Source: Phytophthora sp. 'mugwort' (Eukaryota; Oomycota; Peronosporomycetes; Peronosporales; Peronosporaceae). Taken from it: a stretch of DNA of 64,000 bases. The notes beneath the pieces are model-generated. The model made no database searches. It had not been told where the DNA came from and saw only the letters and a program-made list of their open reading frames with translations. Where the stretch lies: the NCBI GenBank assembly GCA_033558025.1, contig JAUCEF010000008.1, forward strand, positions 3,521,765 to 3,585,764, given 5' to 3'. Shown piece by piece: positions 11,773 to 21,573 of this stretch. Each line of letters starts with the position of its first letter. Position 1 is the first letter of the stretch. Made by a program: the position numbers and the translations under genes.

Positions 11773-13010
11773 AGGAACATACTCCAACCGACGTACCCCA
11801 ACCAAGCAAGCTGCCATGGGCAAACCCCCACAATCTAGTGCATGCATCTCTCGTGATTGAGTGAATGAACGAATGCGTAGCTCTCAAAGAAGAAACGAAG
11901 CAGCCCAGCTAGGAAGAAGCAAGCACACCGTGATTCTGAAAGTGAGCCAGCGGCATAGATGTCGTGTCGTTAATATACAGGTAGAAAACAAAGCTGGGTG
12001 TCGTTCGCTCTACCCGTGGTGGTTAGGATTGACATATACACTCCCTTTGAGTGTGACCTCCTTGGGGTAATACTGTACGCACTGAGCACACGAAATAATG
12101 GATTCGTATCTTTTGATCCGGCAGTCGACTGTAGAAACCGGATTCGGGAAGGTTACAGTACATATACCACCATGTCACTTTTACCGGTACAATATGCTGT
12201 ACTTTACGATGTCATACTCCGCTAGCAGGAAGGCTTTAGGGAGACTAACTAGACCGTATCGCAGGAAACACTCCGTTTGCTGTCAAATGCATAATTCGCA
12301 ACCGCTCGCATGTCACCGAGACACATCATGATCCGGTCGTTGTTGTGCGCCCGGTCTTTGTAGCGTCGGACGCGCATTAATCGGTCGATCACCACGGTTT
12401 ACGGCTTAATCCATTTTCGCTAGCTTGTACTTGGCAATATTGTTGTACTACATGTGCCTTCCAAAAGGGTCTCACTACTGTATACTCAAAACAAGCAGAC
12501 CAGGTCGTGCGCGTTACTTCCTGTATGCGCTCCACCGCCTCGAGCAGGCGATTCGTAAGGGTGCCGAGGCCCGTTATCTTTGTCGCTGTTTGACGCTACA
12601 GACGGTACAGTACCGTACGAGCCCGATTTCTGTGTTCGCGGACTTGTGGCGTTGCTGTAGTCGACACCGCTGCACATCGCTATGGCACAGTTGTATCTTG
12701 CGCAGCTACGCCGTGCGGGTTGGCGCGTCAATTGCGCGGTGTAGTGGCGCATTACAACGCTCGGGTCGCTACCAACTCTGTTCTGCTCTGCTCGACTTGA
12801 GTTGGCTTGCTCTGCTCGGTAGTGCTGCTGAGTGCCTGCAGCAAAAGACTTGCAGGCTCAGTCCGTGAGCCGCATGCCAACGCACCATTTATCGGCGCAT
12901 TGCGGCATCCGGCATCCAGGAGAGCGAGCAAGAAGCCCACGTGGTAACATGGATCACAACGGCAGGATTTGAGTGGGGGACTCTGCTCTCTAGCGGTGCG
13001 AGTTGCATCG
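11773..13010. repeat. Truncated sixth array unit (spacer only)
   Basis: The sequence follows the spacer of the other units up to about 13010, with a private change at 12753 (gcattacaacg for gcattgcaacg), then turns into unrelated sequence. Promoter and lyase are absent. The 66 bp between this break and the transposon at 13077 match nothing else here. Confidence 0.9.
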
Positions 13011-13076
13011 TTGGTCAACGTCTCGAATATATGTGTATGTACCTTTGTTTTGGCGCTATTAGAGCTGTGGAGATTA

Positions 13077-13108
13077 CAGTACCGTATCATACTTCAAGCA
13101 TCCGACAA
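13077..13108. repeat. Left terminal inverted repeat of pogo-like element
   Basis: About 28 of 32 positions match the reverse complement of 14896-14927. It ends with the gcatccgac motif that is repeated inward. Confidence 0.75.
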
Positions 13109-13297
13109 CAACTAGCATCCGACGACACGCTTTCAGCCAATAGCATGAACCAAACTGACAAGGGTGTCACTTTTCCGTTGGGTACTTCTTGCATCCGACA
13201 ATCCTTGTCTTGTAACTAGGCTAAAGTCCTCAATAATGTGTTCACATGATATCTGGCACCCATTCTCCTCCAATGCTCGAAGCGCGCCAAAACAGCA

Positions 13298-14803
13298 ATG
13301 GCGCGCAAGCGCCCAGGTCGAAAGCGCGGCGAAAATGGCAAAGGGAAGCACCATCCCCTGTTCAAGCGGAGCTCCAAGACCTACTTTGCGAGGCTGGCAG
13401 CAATCAATCAATATCGTGAGCACCGCAACATGAACGCAACACTCGCTACATTATTTCCTGGCGTGGATGGTGCGTTACGAGACACCAAGCGCAAGTCAAT
13501 CTATTTGTCGGAAAAGAAGCGGGCTAAGATTGAAGCGGCGTGTGAAACTGCGAAGGGGGCCCAGCTGAATGCGTCAGGGATTTGGAGACCACAACGATGC
13601 TATCATCGGCTTGTGAACGTCGAATCGCTCAATGAATAGACGATCTACGTGGAGAAGGCGCACCGGTGTCAGCATTCATGCTCCGCTCTAAAGCGCTCGA
13701 ACTGACAGCTGAGGAAGGGCTGAACAACGACGAGTTTACGGCTTCGTGGACATTCCGGAAGGGAATTTGGCGCCGCCACCTGCTGTCCCTACGACGCCAT
13801 ACGCGGTAGGGTCAGAAGCTTCCATCCGACAGCAATGCGGCGAGGCAGGAGCTCCGCGAGAAAGTACTGCGGTTGATGCAAGAAAATGTTGTTGATCGTG
13901 TTTATAATGCTGACCAGACAGCCGTTTTCTTCGAGTACTTGCCTAAGCGGACAATCTCGGCACGAGGTGCAAAACCTGTATGGGTCCGATGCGCCGGAAG
14001 GAGAACGAGCGGGTGTCTGTAATGCTCCTTGGTGACTCATGTGGAACGCGCTACTCGCCGTTTATTATTGCGAAGTCGAAACCATCTGAGAAGCCAGCTA
14101 TGGCTGCGGAGAACAAAGGAATTCGCCACGGATTCAGCATTTACGTGTGGAAGGAGGTGACTGAGTTACAGGATCGTCTCGATGTCGTTATGTATGGCAA
14201 CAGCAAGGGTTGGTGGAATGGTGAGCTTTCTCTAGCGTTTCTGCGCCATCATTTTGCCAATCGTATTAACCGTGACCAGCCCGTATTGCTTCTCTGGGAC
14301 GATTTTTCTGCTCACTGGACAGCTGACGTTAAGGCATGTGCGGCGGCATAAATGTTGTGCTGGTCCCCGTCTCACCGGGATGCACTAGTATTTGCCAACC
14401 AGCTGGCAGTAGCTGAAATATGCCGTTGAAATCTAGACTGCGAGCTCGCTGGCTGGAAAGCCCAGCTCAGACTGCCTCGACAGACTGGTGTAAAGTTCAA
14501 GCTAGCGGCTCCAAAGCGCAATGATGTGACAGAGTGGGTGGCTGCCGCATGGGAAAGCCTCAGCCAGGCAGTGATCAAGAGTGGATTTTCCTTCATTTTT
14601 ATGCCTATGCTGCAAGTACAACGCAGGCCGACACATTTCCGCCAGTGGAACTCTCCATACGTCAACCGCTGTCGTAAATGAGCTGTCAGAGCTTGGGCAG
14701 CTTGATCTTCGTATGGGGGGAGGTGCAAGATGACAAGGATGTTGTTGAGAACGCCGTGGCTGGTGTGTTTGAGATGCTTGAAGACGATGAGTTGGCAGCT
14801 TAA
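13298..14803 (+). pseudogene. Pogo/Tigger-like DDE transposase, broken
   Basis: The N-terminal part (13298-13639) begins MARKRPGRKRGENGKGKH and holds a basic helix-turn-helix-like region with YLSEKKRAKIEAA. An in-frame TAG then stops it. Further on, other frames carry YNADQTAVFFEYLPKRTISA (first catalytic Asp) at about 13900-13960, then VSVMLLGDSCGTRYSPFIIA, and LLLWDDFSAHW (second Asp) at about 14290-14320. A CTSICQPA segment follows near 14385, where the third acidic residue expected in this family is not readable. The last frame ends VAGVFEMLEDDELAA at 14803, a normal-looking C-terminus. At least three stops or frameshifts separate these parts, so no active enzyme is expected. Confidence 0.8.
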
Positions 14804-14895
14804 CTAAGCCTATGTTGCGTACATAAATTGAGTTTGAGAGAAACTATTGATTTTTCGCTAATTAAGTCAACCCTACACCTCGTGCATTGTCGGGG

Positions 14896-14927
14896 TGTCG
14901 GATGCTGGAAGTATTATACGGTACCGG
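14896..14927. repeat. Right terminal inverted repeat of pogo-like element
   Basis: This is the partner of 13077-13108. It contains gtgtcggatgctggaagtat and then tatacggtacc, followed by TA at 14928. Confidence 0.75.
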
Positions 14928-15028
14928 TACATATGGTGATCAAATCACTTGCTTTCAATAAGAACAATATTAAGTCAAAGTAAAACTAATCCAATGGATA
15001 CAATTTTGGCCTCACGAATCAGACGGAC

Positions 15029-17989
15029 ATGCTGCAGGTTGTGTCGCCGCCGCTGAAGCGACCCAAGCTTCGTTTCCAGAGCGAAGACGCCTCAGAATCA
15101 AGCAGCCAGGTGTACCTCAAGTCCAATTGGGCGACCACATCGCTGCGTCACCCGGCGTTGCGTTTGTTGTGCTGCCTGGCTCACCTGCTCTTGAGCTTCT
15201 TCCTGGGTGTCTCCTCCCCACTGCTGACATCGCTCAAGAGCCCCGCCCGCTTTCCGGTGTATGGGGAGTTGGCTAAGACTGCGACTACATACTTCACGTG
15301 GCAGAAGCTCGTCTTCCAGAGCGTCGTGAGCGTCTTATTGCTGCTGTTTCTGCGGCTTGTGGCGTATCCGCGGCTGGTTCAGCGCCAATGGAACTGGGAA
15401 ACGTCCTACCGCCACGCGACACAGACGTTCTCGAGGCTATCAAGAGGCTCTGGTGCTGCTAGCGCTGGCCAACATCCAACTCAAACTGGAGCAGGAAGTC
15501 GACGAGATGTGATGGCTCTCCACACTGTTGTTGGCGGTGGTGCGCGTGGTACGCCGGCGGTGCAGCTACAAGTGTGGAACGTCGGGTCTTCTCATGGCTC
15601 TTGGACGATCATGGCTGCAACATTCCCATTCTTCTGGGCTACGCTGATGTATGGTATCAGAAAGATTGTCAGTGAGTCCGCACTCGAGGAGTGGCTCTTC
15701 CCGGAAGAAATGAACGAAGCATGGAGTACTTTAAGTCAGCTCGAGTTGCAACAAGCGCTGTCAACTACTTTACTGGCGATGAGCTGCTTGAAGTTCCTAG
15801 TGACACTAGATTGGGTTCTTCAAGACCGGGAATATAATCACGTTCTTTTTGGAGATTGGCTGTCCCCTGTTCGCCGAGTGTATAACGAGTTTCTGGTCGT
15901 GCGCGTCCTCTGGTGTTGGCTTTCCGTGCTCGGACTTGCTATCGGTGGAGTTTACTTTGGCGCAATTTCAATTGTGCAAAATGAATGGATAAAGTGGAAC
16001 CTCGAAAAGGAAGACGACGTTAATGGCTTGGAGCCGTGGTTGAGCAACATTTCTTGGAACACATTGCTCAGCTCGCTTGTCGTGGCTCTGGATCTGCTTT
16101 GGGTTGTGCAAAATTGGGCGTTTCCGAGCTTTGCTACGCCGCTTGGTTCCAGAATATTTGGCTTACACTTGGATCACATCACGTTCCGATTTGCTGGTCG
16201 CTTCAGAGTATCATTGTCTGGTAAATGGGTTGGGGGATTCCTTGTGATAGCCCTGGTATTACCTATCGAATTCTGTCAGTTCCTACAGATTGCTGACTAT
16301 ACTCCAGAAAAGTACGCGCAGCATGTTCATTTGACGTCGTTCCGAGTTCTTCCATTGAACATCACGCACAATAATTTCATCATTCCTGACAGTCTGGATG
16401 CGTCTAACCAGCTGCTCTTGAACACTGGCTCGTTAAGTCGATATTTCCCGTGGTCCGAATGGGATCGCGCACCCGCCTTCGCTATTTTGCTTCTCGCTTC
16501 GGCTACATTGTTTTGGCTTTCGCGGAAAGAACGCTGTAAAATGTGTTTTGCGGTTTTTCTCGGGCTTTCTGGCACTCAGGAAGGGCGTAACAAAGCATTG
16601 GCAGTGTTGAACAAATCGATGCCCGCTAGTATGAAACGGGGTCTGAGCATTCTAGAACGTTTGCGGGAGCTGTACAAGCTGCGAGCTCGAAGCGACAGTC
16701 TCTGTATTGGTTTGGCAGGACTCTCAGTGCTCACAGTGTGGCTGCAATTTCGAGCGATATGGCGCTCATCAGCGACATACCATCGCGATCTACCGTTGCA
16801 AGCGCCAGGAGAAGCATATGCAGCGTTGCTGCTGCTGATTACGGTTATTCTGCTTTATCAAGTTCACTACAGATACTGCTTGAAAATGGAGATCATGGCA
16901 CTGCGGAATCAGATTCCGCCAGATTGTCGCTACTCTCTTTGGAAGTCACCACGCTTGCTGTTTTTTCCATTTCTTGCAGAATTGCTACTCTGTGGTGTTT
17001 TCCTCCCCCCGTTGGTGCATGGACGGGTATATTTTGATGAAGAGCGCTATTCGTTACCACGATCGACACTAGCAGTAGCTCCAGCATGTCCTAGACCTTT
17101 AACGATGACGACTAGCAGGCAGTCCTGTGAGCTTCAGTATTCCTATCCACTGGAGATTATAAATATGATAGTGCTGGTGCGTCTCTACTGGTTCGCGCGC
17201 GTAATTCGCAACCAGCTATTGAAGCGAATGGTTGCGGATAAGACAGTGAGGATGACGCCGGCGACGCTTACCGGAAAAGACTTGCCAGTAGATTCGCTGT
17301 GGTGGAGTTTCCGAATATCGTTCGCTTTGCAACCGTCCAAGGTGCTTCTCACTTTCTTCATGGCGGTTTGGGTGAGCACAGCCGCTGCGGTCTCCATCTT
17401 CGAGCGACCATTTCCGTCCAAACTAGATGGAGAAGGCCACTCGCTTTGGCTCACCCTCGCCACGATGGCGGGGGTAGGATACGGTGATGCATACCCGATC
17501 ACTATGGGAGGTCGTATTTCTATTGTGCTTGGTGCAGTAGTTGGTGGTTTGGCCTTTACATCTCTTATGATGTCCGAATTTCTTGATTCACTGAAGGGCA
17601 CCAAGCGAGAGCACGCGGTTTTATCTGCGATGGACAAGATGAATAGGGAGCGTGCTTTGCGTGAATGTGCTGCAAGACTAATTTGCGCAGCATGGCAGCA
17701 GCACCACATTCTAAGCACAGAGAGCAGTAGCAGCACGAAGCAACGGAGTAAACAGACGATTGATGGAGAACTGTTAAAGGCTGTGCATCAATTCAAAATG
17801 TGCCGCAAACGGAAACCAATGCAATCCGCCAACGCTGCTCACGTATGCCACAAAAACGGGTTTTCAACCTTCAATTCACCCGAGGTAGAAAAATGGATGG
17901 CAGCAAGACGAGCTGAGACGGCAGCACAACTTGATTCGCTAGAGCAACAACTGGATAGCGTGGAGAAATCATTTCGGGAGATGATGTAA
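15029..17989 (+). CDS. SK-type potassium channel with extended N-terminus
   Basis: The single 986-residue frame encodes a multi-pass membrane protein. The last part matches the plan of small-conductance calcium-activated K+ channels. A probable S4 lies near 712-730 (LVRLYWFARVIRN), S5 near 770-790 ending SIFER, the pore filter at 812-820 (TMAGVGYGD), and S6 near 830-852. After S6 comes an amphipathic segment MDKMNRERALRECAARLICA and then AW, placed like the calmodulin-binding region of SK channels. Residues 945-986 look coiled-coil. Unlike animal SK channels, about 550 residues with roughly seven or eight more hydrophobic segments (for example near 44-64, 90-112, 288-310, 398-418) precede the channel core. 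Potassium selectivity is supported by the filter. Calcium control is inference. The ATG at 15029 is the first in frame. No intron is needed. Confidence 0.85.
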   Translation: MLQVVSPPLKRPKLRFQSEDASESSSQVYLKSNWATTSLRHPALRLLCCLAHLLLSFFLGVSSPLLTSLKSPARFPVYGELAKTATTYFTWQKLVFQSVVSVLLLLFLRLVAYPRLVQRQWNWETSYRHATQTFSRLSRGSGAASAGQHPTQTGAGSRRDVMALHTVVGGGARGTPAVQLQVWNVGSSHGSWTIMAATFPFFWATLMYGIRKIVSESALEEWLFPEEMNEAWSTLSQLELQQALSTTLLAMSCLKFLVTLDWVLQDREYNHVLFGDWLSPVRRVYNEFLVVRVLWCWLSVLGLAIGGVYFGAISIVQNEWIKWNLEKEDDVNGLEPWLSNISWNTLLSSLVVALDLLWVVQNWAFPSFATPLGSRIFGLHLDHITFRFAGRFRVSLSGKWVGGFLVIALVLPIEFCQFLQIADYTPEKYAQHVHLTSFRVLPLNITHNNFIIPDSLDASNQLLLNTGSLSRYFPWSEWDRAPAFAILLLASATLFWLSRKERCKMCFAVFLGLSGTQEGRNKALAVLNKSMPASMKRGLSILERLRELYKLRARSDSLCIGLAGLSVLTVWLQFRAIWRSSATYHRDLPLQAPGEAYAALLLLITVILLYQVHYRYCLKMEIMALRNQIPPDCRYSLWKSPRLLFFPFLAELLLCGVFLPPLVHGRVYFDEERYSLPRSTLAVAPACPRPLTMTTSRQSCELQYSYPLEIINMIVLVRLYWFARVIRNQLLKRMVADKTVRMTPATLTGKDLPVDSLWWSFRISFALQPSKVLLTFFMAVWVSTAAAVSIFERPFPSKLDGEGHSLWLTLATMAGVGYGDAYPITMGGRISIVLGAVVGGLAFTSLMMSEFLDSLKGTKREHAVLSAMDKMNRERALRECAARLICAAWQQHHILSTESSSSTKQRSKQTIDGELLKAVHQFKMCRKRKPMQSANAAHVCHKNGFSTFNSPEVEKWMAARRAETAAQLDSLEQQLDSVEKSFREMM

Positions 17990-18183
17990 GTCCGATGAAA
18001 TACAAATGCAACTCTCTACTGGATAAACTTCATCCCGAACGCAATACATCTTGCGCGGGTATCAATAACACGAGGCGTCAATAACGTCAAGACGTACACA
18101 TCAGCTTAAGTTTGCGGGGTAAAAGTGCTTGCTGACCCATTTAACCGAAAATGACGCCAGCACCTCTAGCTTATGCAGTTTGT
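15489..18183 (+). repeat. Forward arm of large inverted duplication
   Basis: From gagcaggaagtcgacgag in the channel gene to gcagtttgt after it, this sequence reappears in reverse complement at 19619-31100, broken by two insertions. The arm contains most of the channel gene, its 3' flank and, on the minus strand, the last codons of a convergent gene (18101-18183). The flank 17990-18183 is identical in the two arms by eye. Beyond 18183 the arms differ (taacagg here, caacaac there). Confidence 0.95.
18101..18183 (-). pseudogene. 3' remnant of convergent neighbour gene
   Basis: The minus strand encodes the end of the protein found complete at 19378-19701 on the plus strand: KLHKLEVLASFSVKW and then VSKHFYPANLS, with the same stop codon. 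The homology stops at 18183, so only some 27 codons remain. It shows that the duplication breakpoint fell inside the neighbour gene. The stop-to-stop distance to the channel gene (111 bp) is the same in both arms. Confidence 0.85.
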
Positions 18184-18660
18184 TAACAGGAACGGGCAGT
18201 AACCGTGAGGAACGGACTCGCGGAGAATCGGCAGTGCATTGTGTTTGACTATCGAGCGGTGTCCCATATGGTGGAGTTGTGGCACTCCGGCGCTCATTCT
18301 GCAATCACACATCGGGGGGGGGGTGGGGGGTGCAGGGATCCAGGACGGGAGGCAGGGCGCCGGTGACTGGCGGCTGCCCGGAAGGGTGAAAGGCGATGCG
18401 TGCGGAAGGAGTGCGCATGGCGTGCAGTGGATGCAAGAACGGAAGACTGTGAACTACGAAGATTGGAGTTTATTACGGTTTGTATGAAGGACAACACGGG
18501 GTGTCACGGATAGGCCCTTGACCTGAGCCTGGCGCGTTGTAGAGCCCTGAAACGCAAGGAAAAAGCGAGCACGGAAGGAAAGAAAGAATCGGGTCAGTCG
18601 TGAATTTACCTTTAAGCTAACAAGTTGAATATTTGTGTATAATCTCGTTGGCTATCTTCC
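18184..18660. other. Spacer at the centre of the inverted repeat
   Basis: No gene is recognised here. It contains a G-rich run (about 18308-18329) and one promoter-like motif at 18292-18310. It is part of the 1,435-bp unique loop between the arms. Confidence 0.6.
18292..18310 (+). promoter_or_regulatory. Possible Inr-like core promoter
   Basis: GCTCATTCTGCAATCACAC fits the oomycete initiator consensus GCTCATTYYNCA well. It precedes the reading frame at 18661 by about 370 bp, so a leader or intron would be needed. This is motif evidence only. Confidence 0.4.
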
Positions 18661-19347
18661 TTGTGGCTTTTGAAGCAACCTCTGCCTCCGTTCCCATACA
18701 ACGCAGGACGGTCCAAAAAAGGACGGTTATCGACACTATTCAGTTCGCCTGAGTACCAGGCGTATTTTAAGAAGCAGGCTGTAAAGCGTTTAGTCGAGGA
18801 GGAGAAACTCGACCTTGTTATCGTGACCAAGGAAGATGTTGAGCGCGGACAGCTGGCCGTCAAGTTGACCTACAGCTCCAAGGTGGACGTGCGCCTGATC
18901 AAGAAGGACGAGGTGATCGAGCGGATCATTGTGCTAGCGAAGGAAGGACCACACGAGCTCGCACCACCCATGATCGAGGACGGACACCTTGTATTCTTCG
19001 TCGACCGCGCCGGCAAGCGCTACCACGTTGAGATGCGCCGTGCGCGCACGATGGAGGGCATCTACTTCAAGGCGAAGGACGTGGGGAAGGTGTTCCAGAG
19101 CGATCGTCCCGTGGATAATATCCTGGACGAGCGGAAATCATACCGCGAATCCGTCGACTACGTCTGGTTTGCGATGCAGCATCACGGCAAAGTCGTGAAC
19201 AAGGAAGGTACCGCGAGTAACATTCCTCAACAAGAACATTCGCGCAATAGCGACATCCTTTACGAATGCGAGAAAAACTCCCCGGCTCTGCCTGCGAGGC
19301 CCTCAAGAACGCGACCATCACCCTCGCGCCACAATCATGCGAGATGA
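18661..19347 (+). pseudogene. Possible Bro-N/MSV199-like domain protein, 5' part
   Basis: This open frame of 228 codons has no ATG near its start (its first in-frame ATG is near 18970), so the true 5' end may lie across an intron or be lost. The segment HVEMRRARTMEGIYFKAKDV and then GKVFQSDRPVDNIL resembles the fold signature of Bro-N/MSV199 domains (FKAKDV followed by an L/I-rich helix). These are known from large DNA viruses and some virus-derived genes in protists. The last 45 residues (PALPARPSRTRPSPSRHNH) look like out-of-frame translation, so a frameshift near 19200 is likely. The gene probably continues into 19378-19701. The family call is tentative, and the alternative is an unknown host gene. 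Confidence 0.4.
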
Positions 19348-19377
19348 AATGAAAGCCAAACTTTTCAACGGACCCAC

Positions 19378-19701
19378 GTGCACTTTAGTGGACTGCCCCC
19401 CCCCCTTCAAGCCCGAATTATCGAGCCAGCAGAGCAAGAAAGCGAGGAGAACGATCTTGTCGTAGTAGAAGACAGGATTCCACTTCCAAACATCTTATTA
19501 AGCAGTGATAAGCTCAAGGACAGTCTACTCCATCAAAAGACCGAAACGACGCTAGGAACATGGTCCGATTACATGAATGAGGGCGAGCTGAACATCGGTT
19601 TTATGGAGGTAGTTGTTGACAAACTGCATAAGCTAGAGGTGCTGGCGTCATTTTCGGTTAAATGGGTCAGCAAGCACTTTTACCCCGCAAACTTAAGCTG
19701 A
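19378..19701 (+). pseudogene. Convergent neighbour gene, 3' part
   Basis: This 107-codon frame starts at GTG, not ATG, and probably continues 18661-19347 after a frame change. It is acidic in the middle (EPAEQESEENDLVVVEDR). It ends with the KLHKLEVLASFSVKW segment that lies within the reverse arm of the duplication from 19619 on. A truncated second copy of that end is at 18101-18183. It is convergent with the reverse channel copy, whose stop lies at 19813. The function is unknown. Confidence 0.5.
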
Positions 19702-20153
19702 TGTGTACGTCTTGACGTTATTGACGCCTCGTGTTATTGATACCCGCGCAAGATGTATTGCGTTCGGGATGAAGTTTATCCAGTAGAGAGTTGCATTTGT
19801 ATTTCATCGGACTTACATCATCTCCCGAAATGATTTCTCCACGCTATCCAGTTGTTGCTCTAGCGAATCAAGTTGTGCTGCCGTCTCAGCTCGTCTTGCT
19901 GCCATCCATTTTTCTACCTCGGGTGAATTGAAGGTTGAAAACCCGTTTTTGTGGCATACGTGAGCAGCGTTGGCGGATTGCATTGGTTTCCGTTTGCGGC
20001 ACATTTTGAATTGATGCACAGCCTTTAACAGTTCTCCATCAATCGTCTGTTTACTCCGTTGCTTCGTGCTGCTACTGCTCTCTGTGCTTAGAATGTGGTG
20101 CTGCTGCCACGCTGCGCAAATTAGTCTTGCAGCACATTCACGCAAAGCACGCT

Positions 20154-20412
20154 TGACACGCCCGTGGCTCGCAGAGGGGCGTTCACGCTGGCTGACTTCT
20201 GTCGGGTAAAATGAGAAGTGAATAAGTTTGTTTAGGAGCTATGCACTAAACGCGCACACTCGAGACATCAGTTTTGCCTACAGTAAACTAGGGTCACCAT
20301 ATGGGTACTGGAGGCGCCCTCGCAGATGCAACGCTGTCGACAGGGTTAAGGACCACTCTCCTGACGACACTTCCTTGAAATCGAGCAGACAGTAGTTTCT
20401 ACCATCTTGTCA
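20154..20412 (-). repeat. 3' LTR of the 4.6-kb retrotransposon
   Basis: TGACACGCCCGTGG ... ATCTTGTCA on the plus strand. It differs from the other LTR at three sites seen by eye (gaataag/gattaag, ccctcgc/cccttgc, gaaatcg/gaagtcg). Confidence 0.93.
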
Positions 20413-20680
20413 ATCGCCCCCATGCTGGATGCTCGACTGGATTAGTATGGAAATAAGCGGCGGATATTATTCGCTGTTTAGTATCTCCGTAGTCCAGAGT
20501 CACTGTTCCATTGTTATGCACCTCAGGGATTGCATAGGGTCCAGTCGCAACCTGACACTGTTTGTTTCCGCGGTCCTTTTTAGCGATACGAATCGTTACA
20601 TGGTTCCCGACGGAGTAGAAGTGATGGAGTCTTTGTCGTTTGTGCGTGTGTTATCGCGGATAATGGCGTCAAGCCTGCGC

Positions 20681-21288
20681 CTAGTCATTTAACTCCAGTT
20701 GGCCTCGTGGAGTTGCCGCGTTACCAAGTCTTGACCGAATATTAGGTGGCGTCGTTTCGAGGATGCTGTGATAACTCGCACGTACTGCGAAGGCGGCATA
20801 CTGAATCACTTGCCGCCAGTCACCTTCCGTGTAGCAACGTATGCTGTTCATCAGCTCAAGATGGACTCGCTCGCAGATAGCATTGGTTTGGAGGTTCTTG
20901 ATCGAGATCGGTTTGGGTTTGATCCCGTAGCTTGCCATCATCTCACGAACTTCGCGGTGTTAAATTCGGTGCCTCGATCAAATACTACCTTGGCGGGACG
21001 CGGGTAGCGACACAGCCAAGTCGCGTCAAAGTTTTCGGCCGTAGTCTGGGCCTGCTTGTTAGGCTGCACAAAGACCTCTAACCATCGCGTCGCTACGTCG
21101 ATCACGGTAAGTGCATAATGCTTCTCGGGTCGATACGGTCCGATAGTGTCCACATGGATAACGTCGAATGGGTCGACTGTGGCCATGTTACGCGGCGGCA
21201 ACTTACCATGAGCTTGGGCACCTTTATGTAGTTTAAAGCGCTTGCAAGTCATGCAGGCTTGCACAAATTCGACGATATTTTGTTCCAT
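20681..21288 (-). pseudogene. Ty3/gypsy integrase remnant
   Basis: Two frames carry integrase. At 20938-21288 a zinc-finger end (CMTCKRFK) is followed by the catalytic core with VIHVDTIGPYR (first Asp) and VVFDRGTEFNT (second Asp). At 20681-20941 comes NAICERVHLELMNSIR, where the catalytic Glu should follow the second Asp, and then a C-terminal tail. A frameshift at about 20940 separates them. This enzyme would insert the cDNA into the genome. Confidence 0.85.
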
Positions 21289-21573
21289 GCATGCCCGACC
21301 AGTAAAAAGTTGGCTTCATGGTGTGGTATTGGCGCTTCCTACCTGGATGGCATTAGTTCATGTGGTACCAATCCACCATGTCCGTACGAAGTTCCTCGGG
21401 AATATCCACACGCTTCTAGTAGGTCAACAGACGCGCACCCATTATGTTGTTGGTTTGGTAATCTGGGTCATTGGTTCCGTGAACACAGGACTCGATTATA
21501 CGCGGGGTACTGCCGTCCCCAGCTTGATGTTCTTTAATATACTGTCCGTCGACTACACATTCGATCAGATCGA

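Larger units (their letters stand above)
1..13010. repeat. Tandem array, 2422-bp unit, pectate lyase locus
   Basis: The same 2422-bp unit recurs head to tail. Lyase start codons fall at 1298, 3721, 6143, 8565 and 10987, and the unit's landmark sequence ttttgatccggcagtcgac starts at 1, 2423, 4845, 7267, 9689 and 12111. Units differ at only a handful of positions. Examples are C/T at 878 and its equivalents, A/G at 1277 and equivalents, G/A at 1756 and equivalents, and a poly-C length change near 987. The sixth unit ends at about 13010, where gttgcatcgt is followed by unrelated sequence, before the promoter and the coding region. The left end is cut by the window, so the true copy number is unknown. 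The near identity points to recent amplification or to ongoing homogenisation. Confidence 0.97.
13077..14927 (+). mobile_element. Pogo/Tigger-like DNA transposon, decayed
   Basis: Imperfect terminal inverted repeats bound the element. The left end reads gtaccgtatcatacttcaag and then catccgac, and the right end, reverse-complemented, reads gtaccgtataatacttccag and then catccgac. A TA dinucleotide flanks each side (13075-13076 and 14928-14929), as expected for Tc1/mariner/pogo insertion. The motif gcatccgac recurs at about 13099, 13114 and 13191 as subterminal repeats. Inside lies one broken transposase. The total length is about 1.85 kb. Placement right at the truncated array end suggests insertion into DNA just outside the array. 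Confidence 0.8.

Noticed and set aside
1..13010. CRISPR-like or satellite interpretation of the 2422-bp array
   Set aside because: Unit length, one intact gene with a promoter per unit, and eukaryotic context show a gene amplification.
17185..17736. 183-codon minus-strand frame inside the channel gene
   Set aside because: It is antisense to the pore region. It also appears in the inverted copy at 24791-25264 for the same reason.
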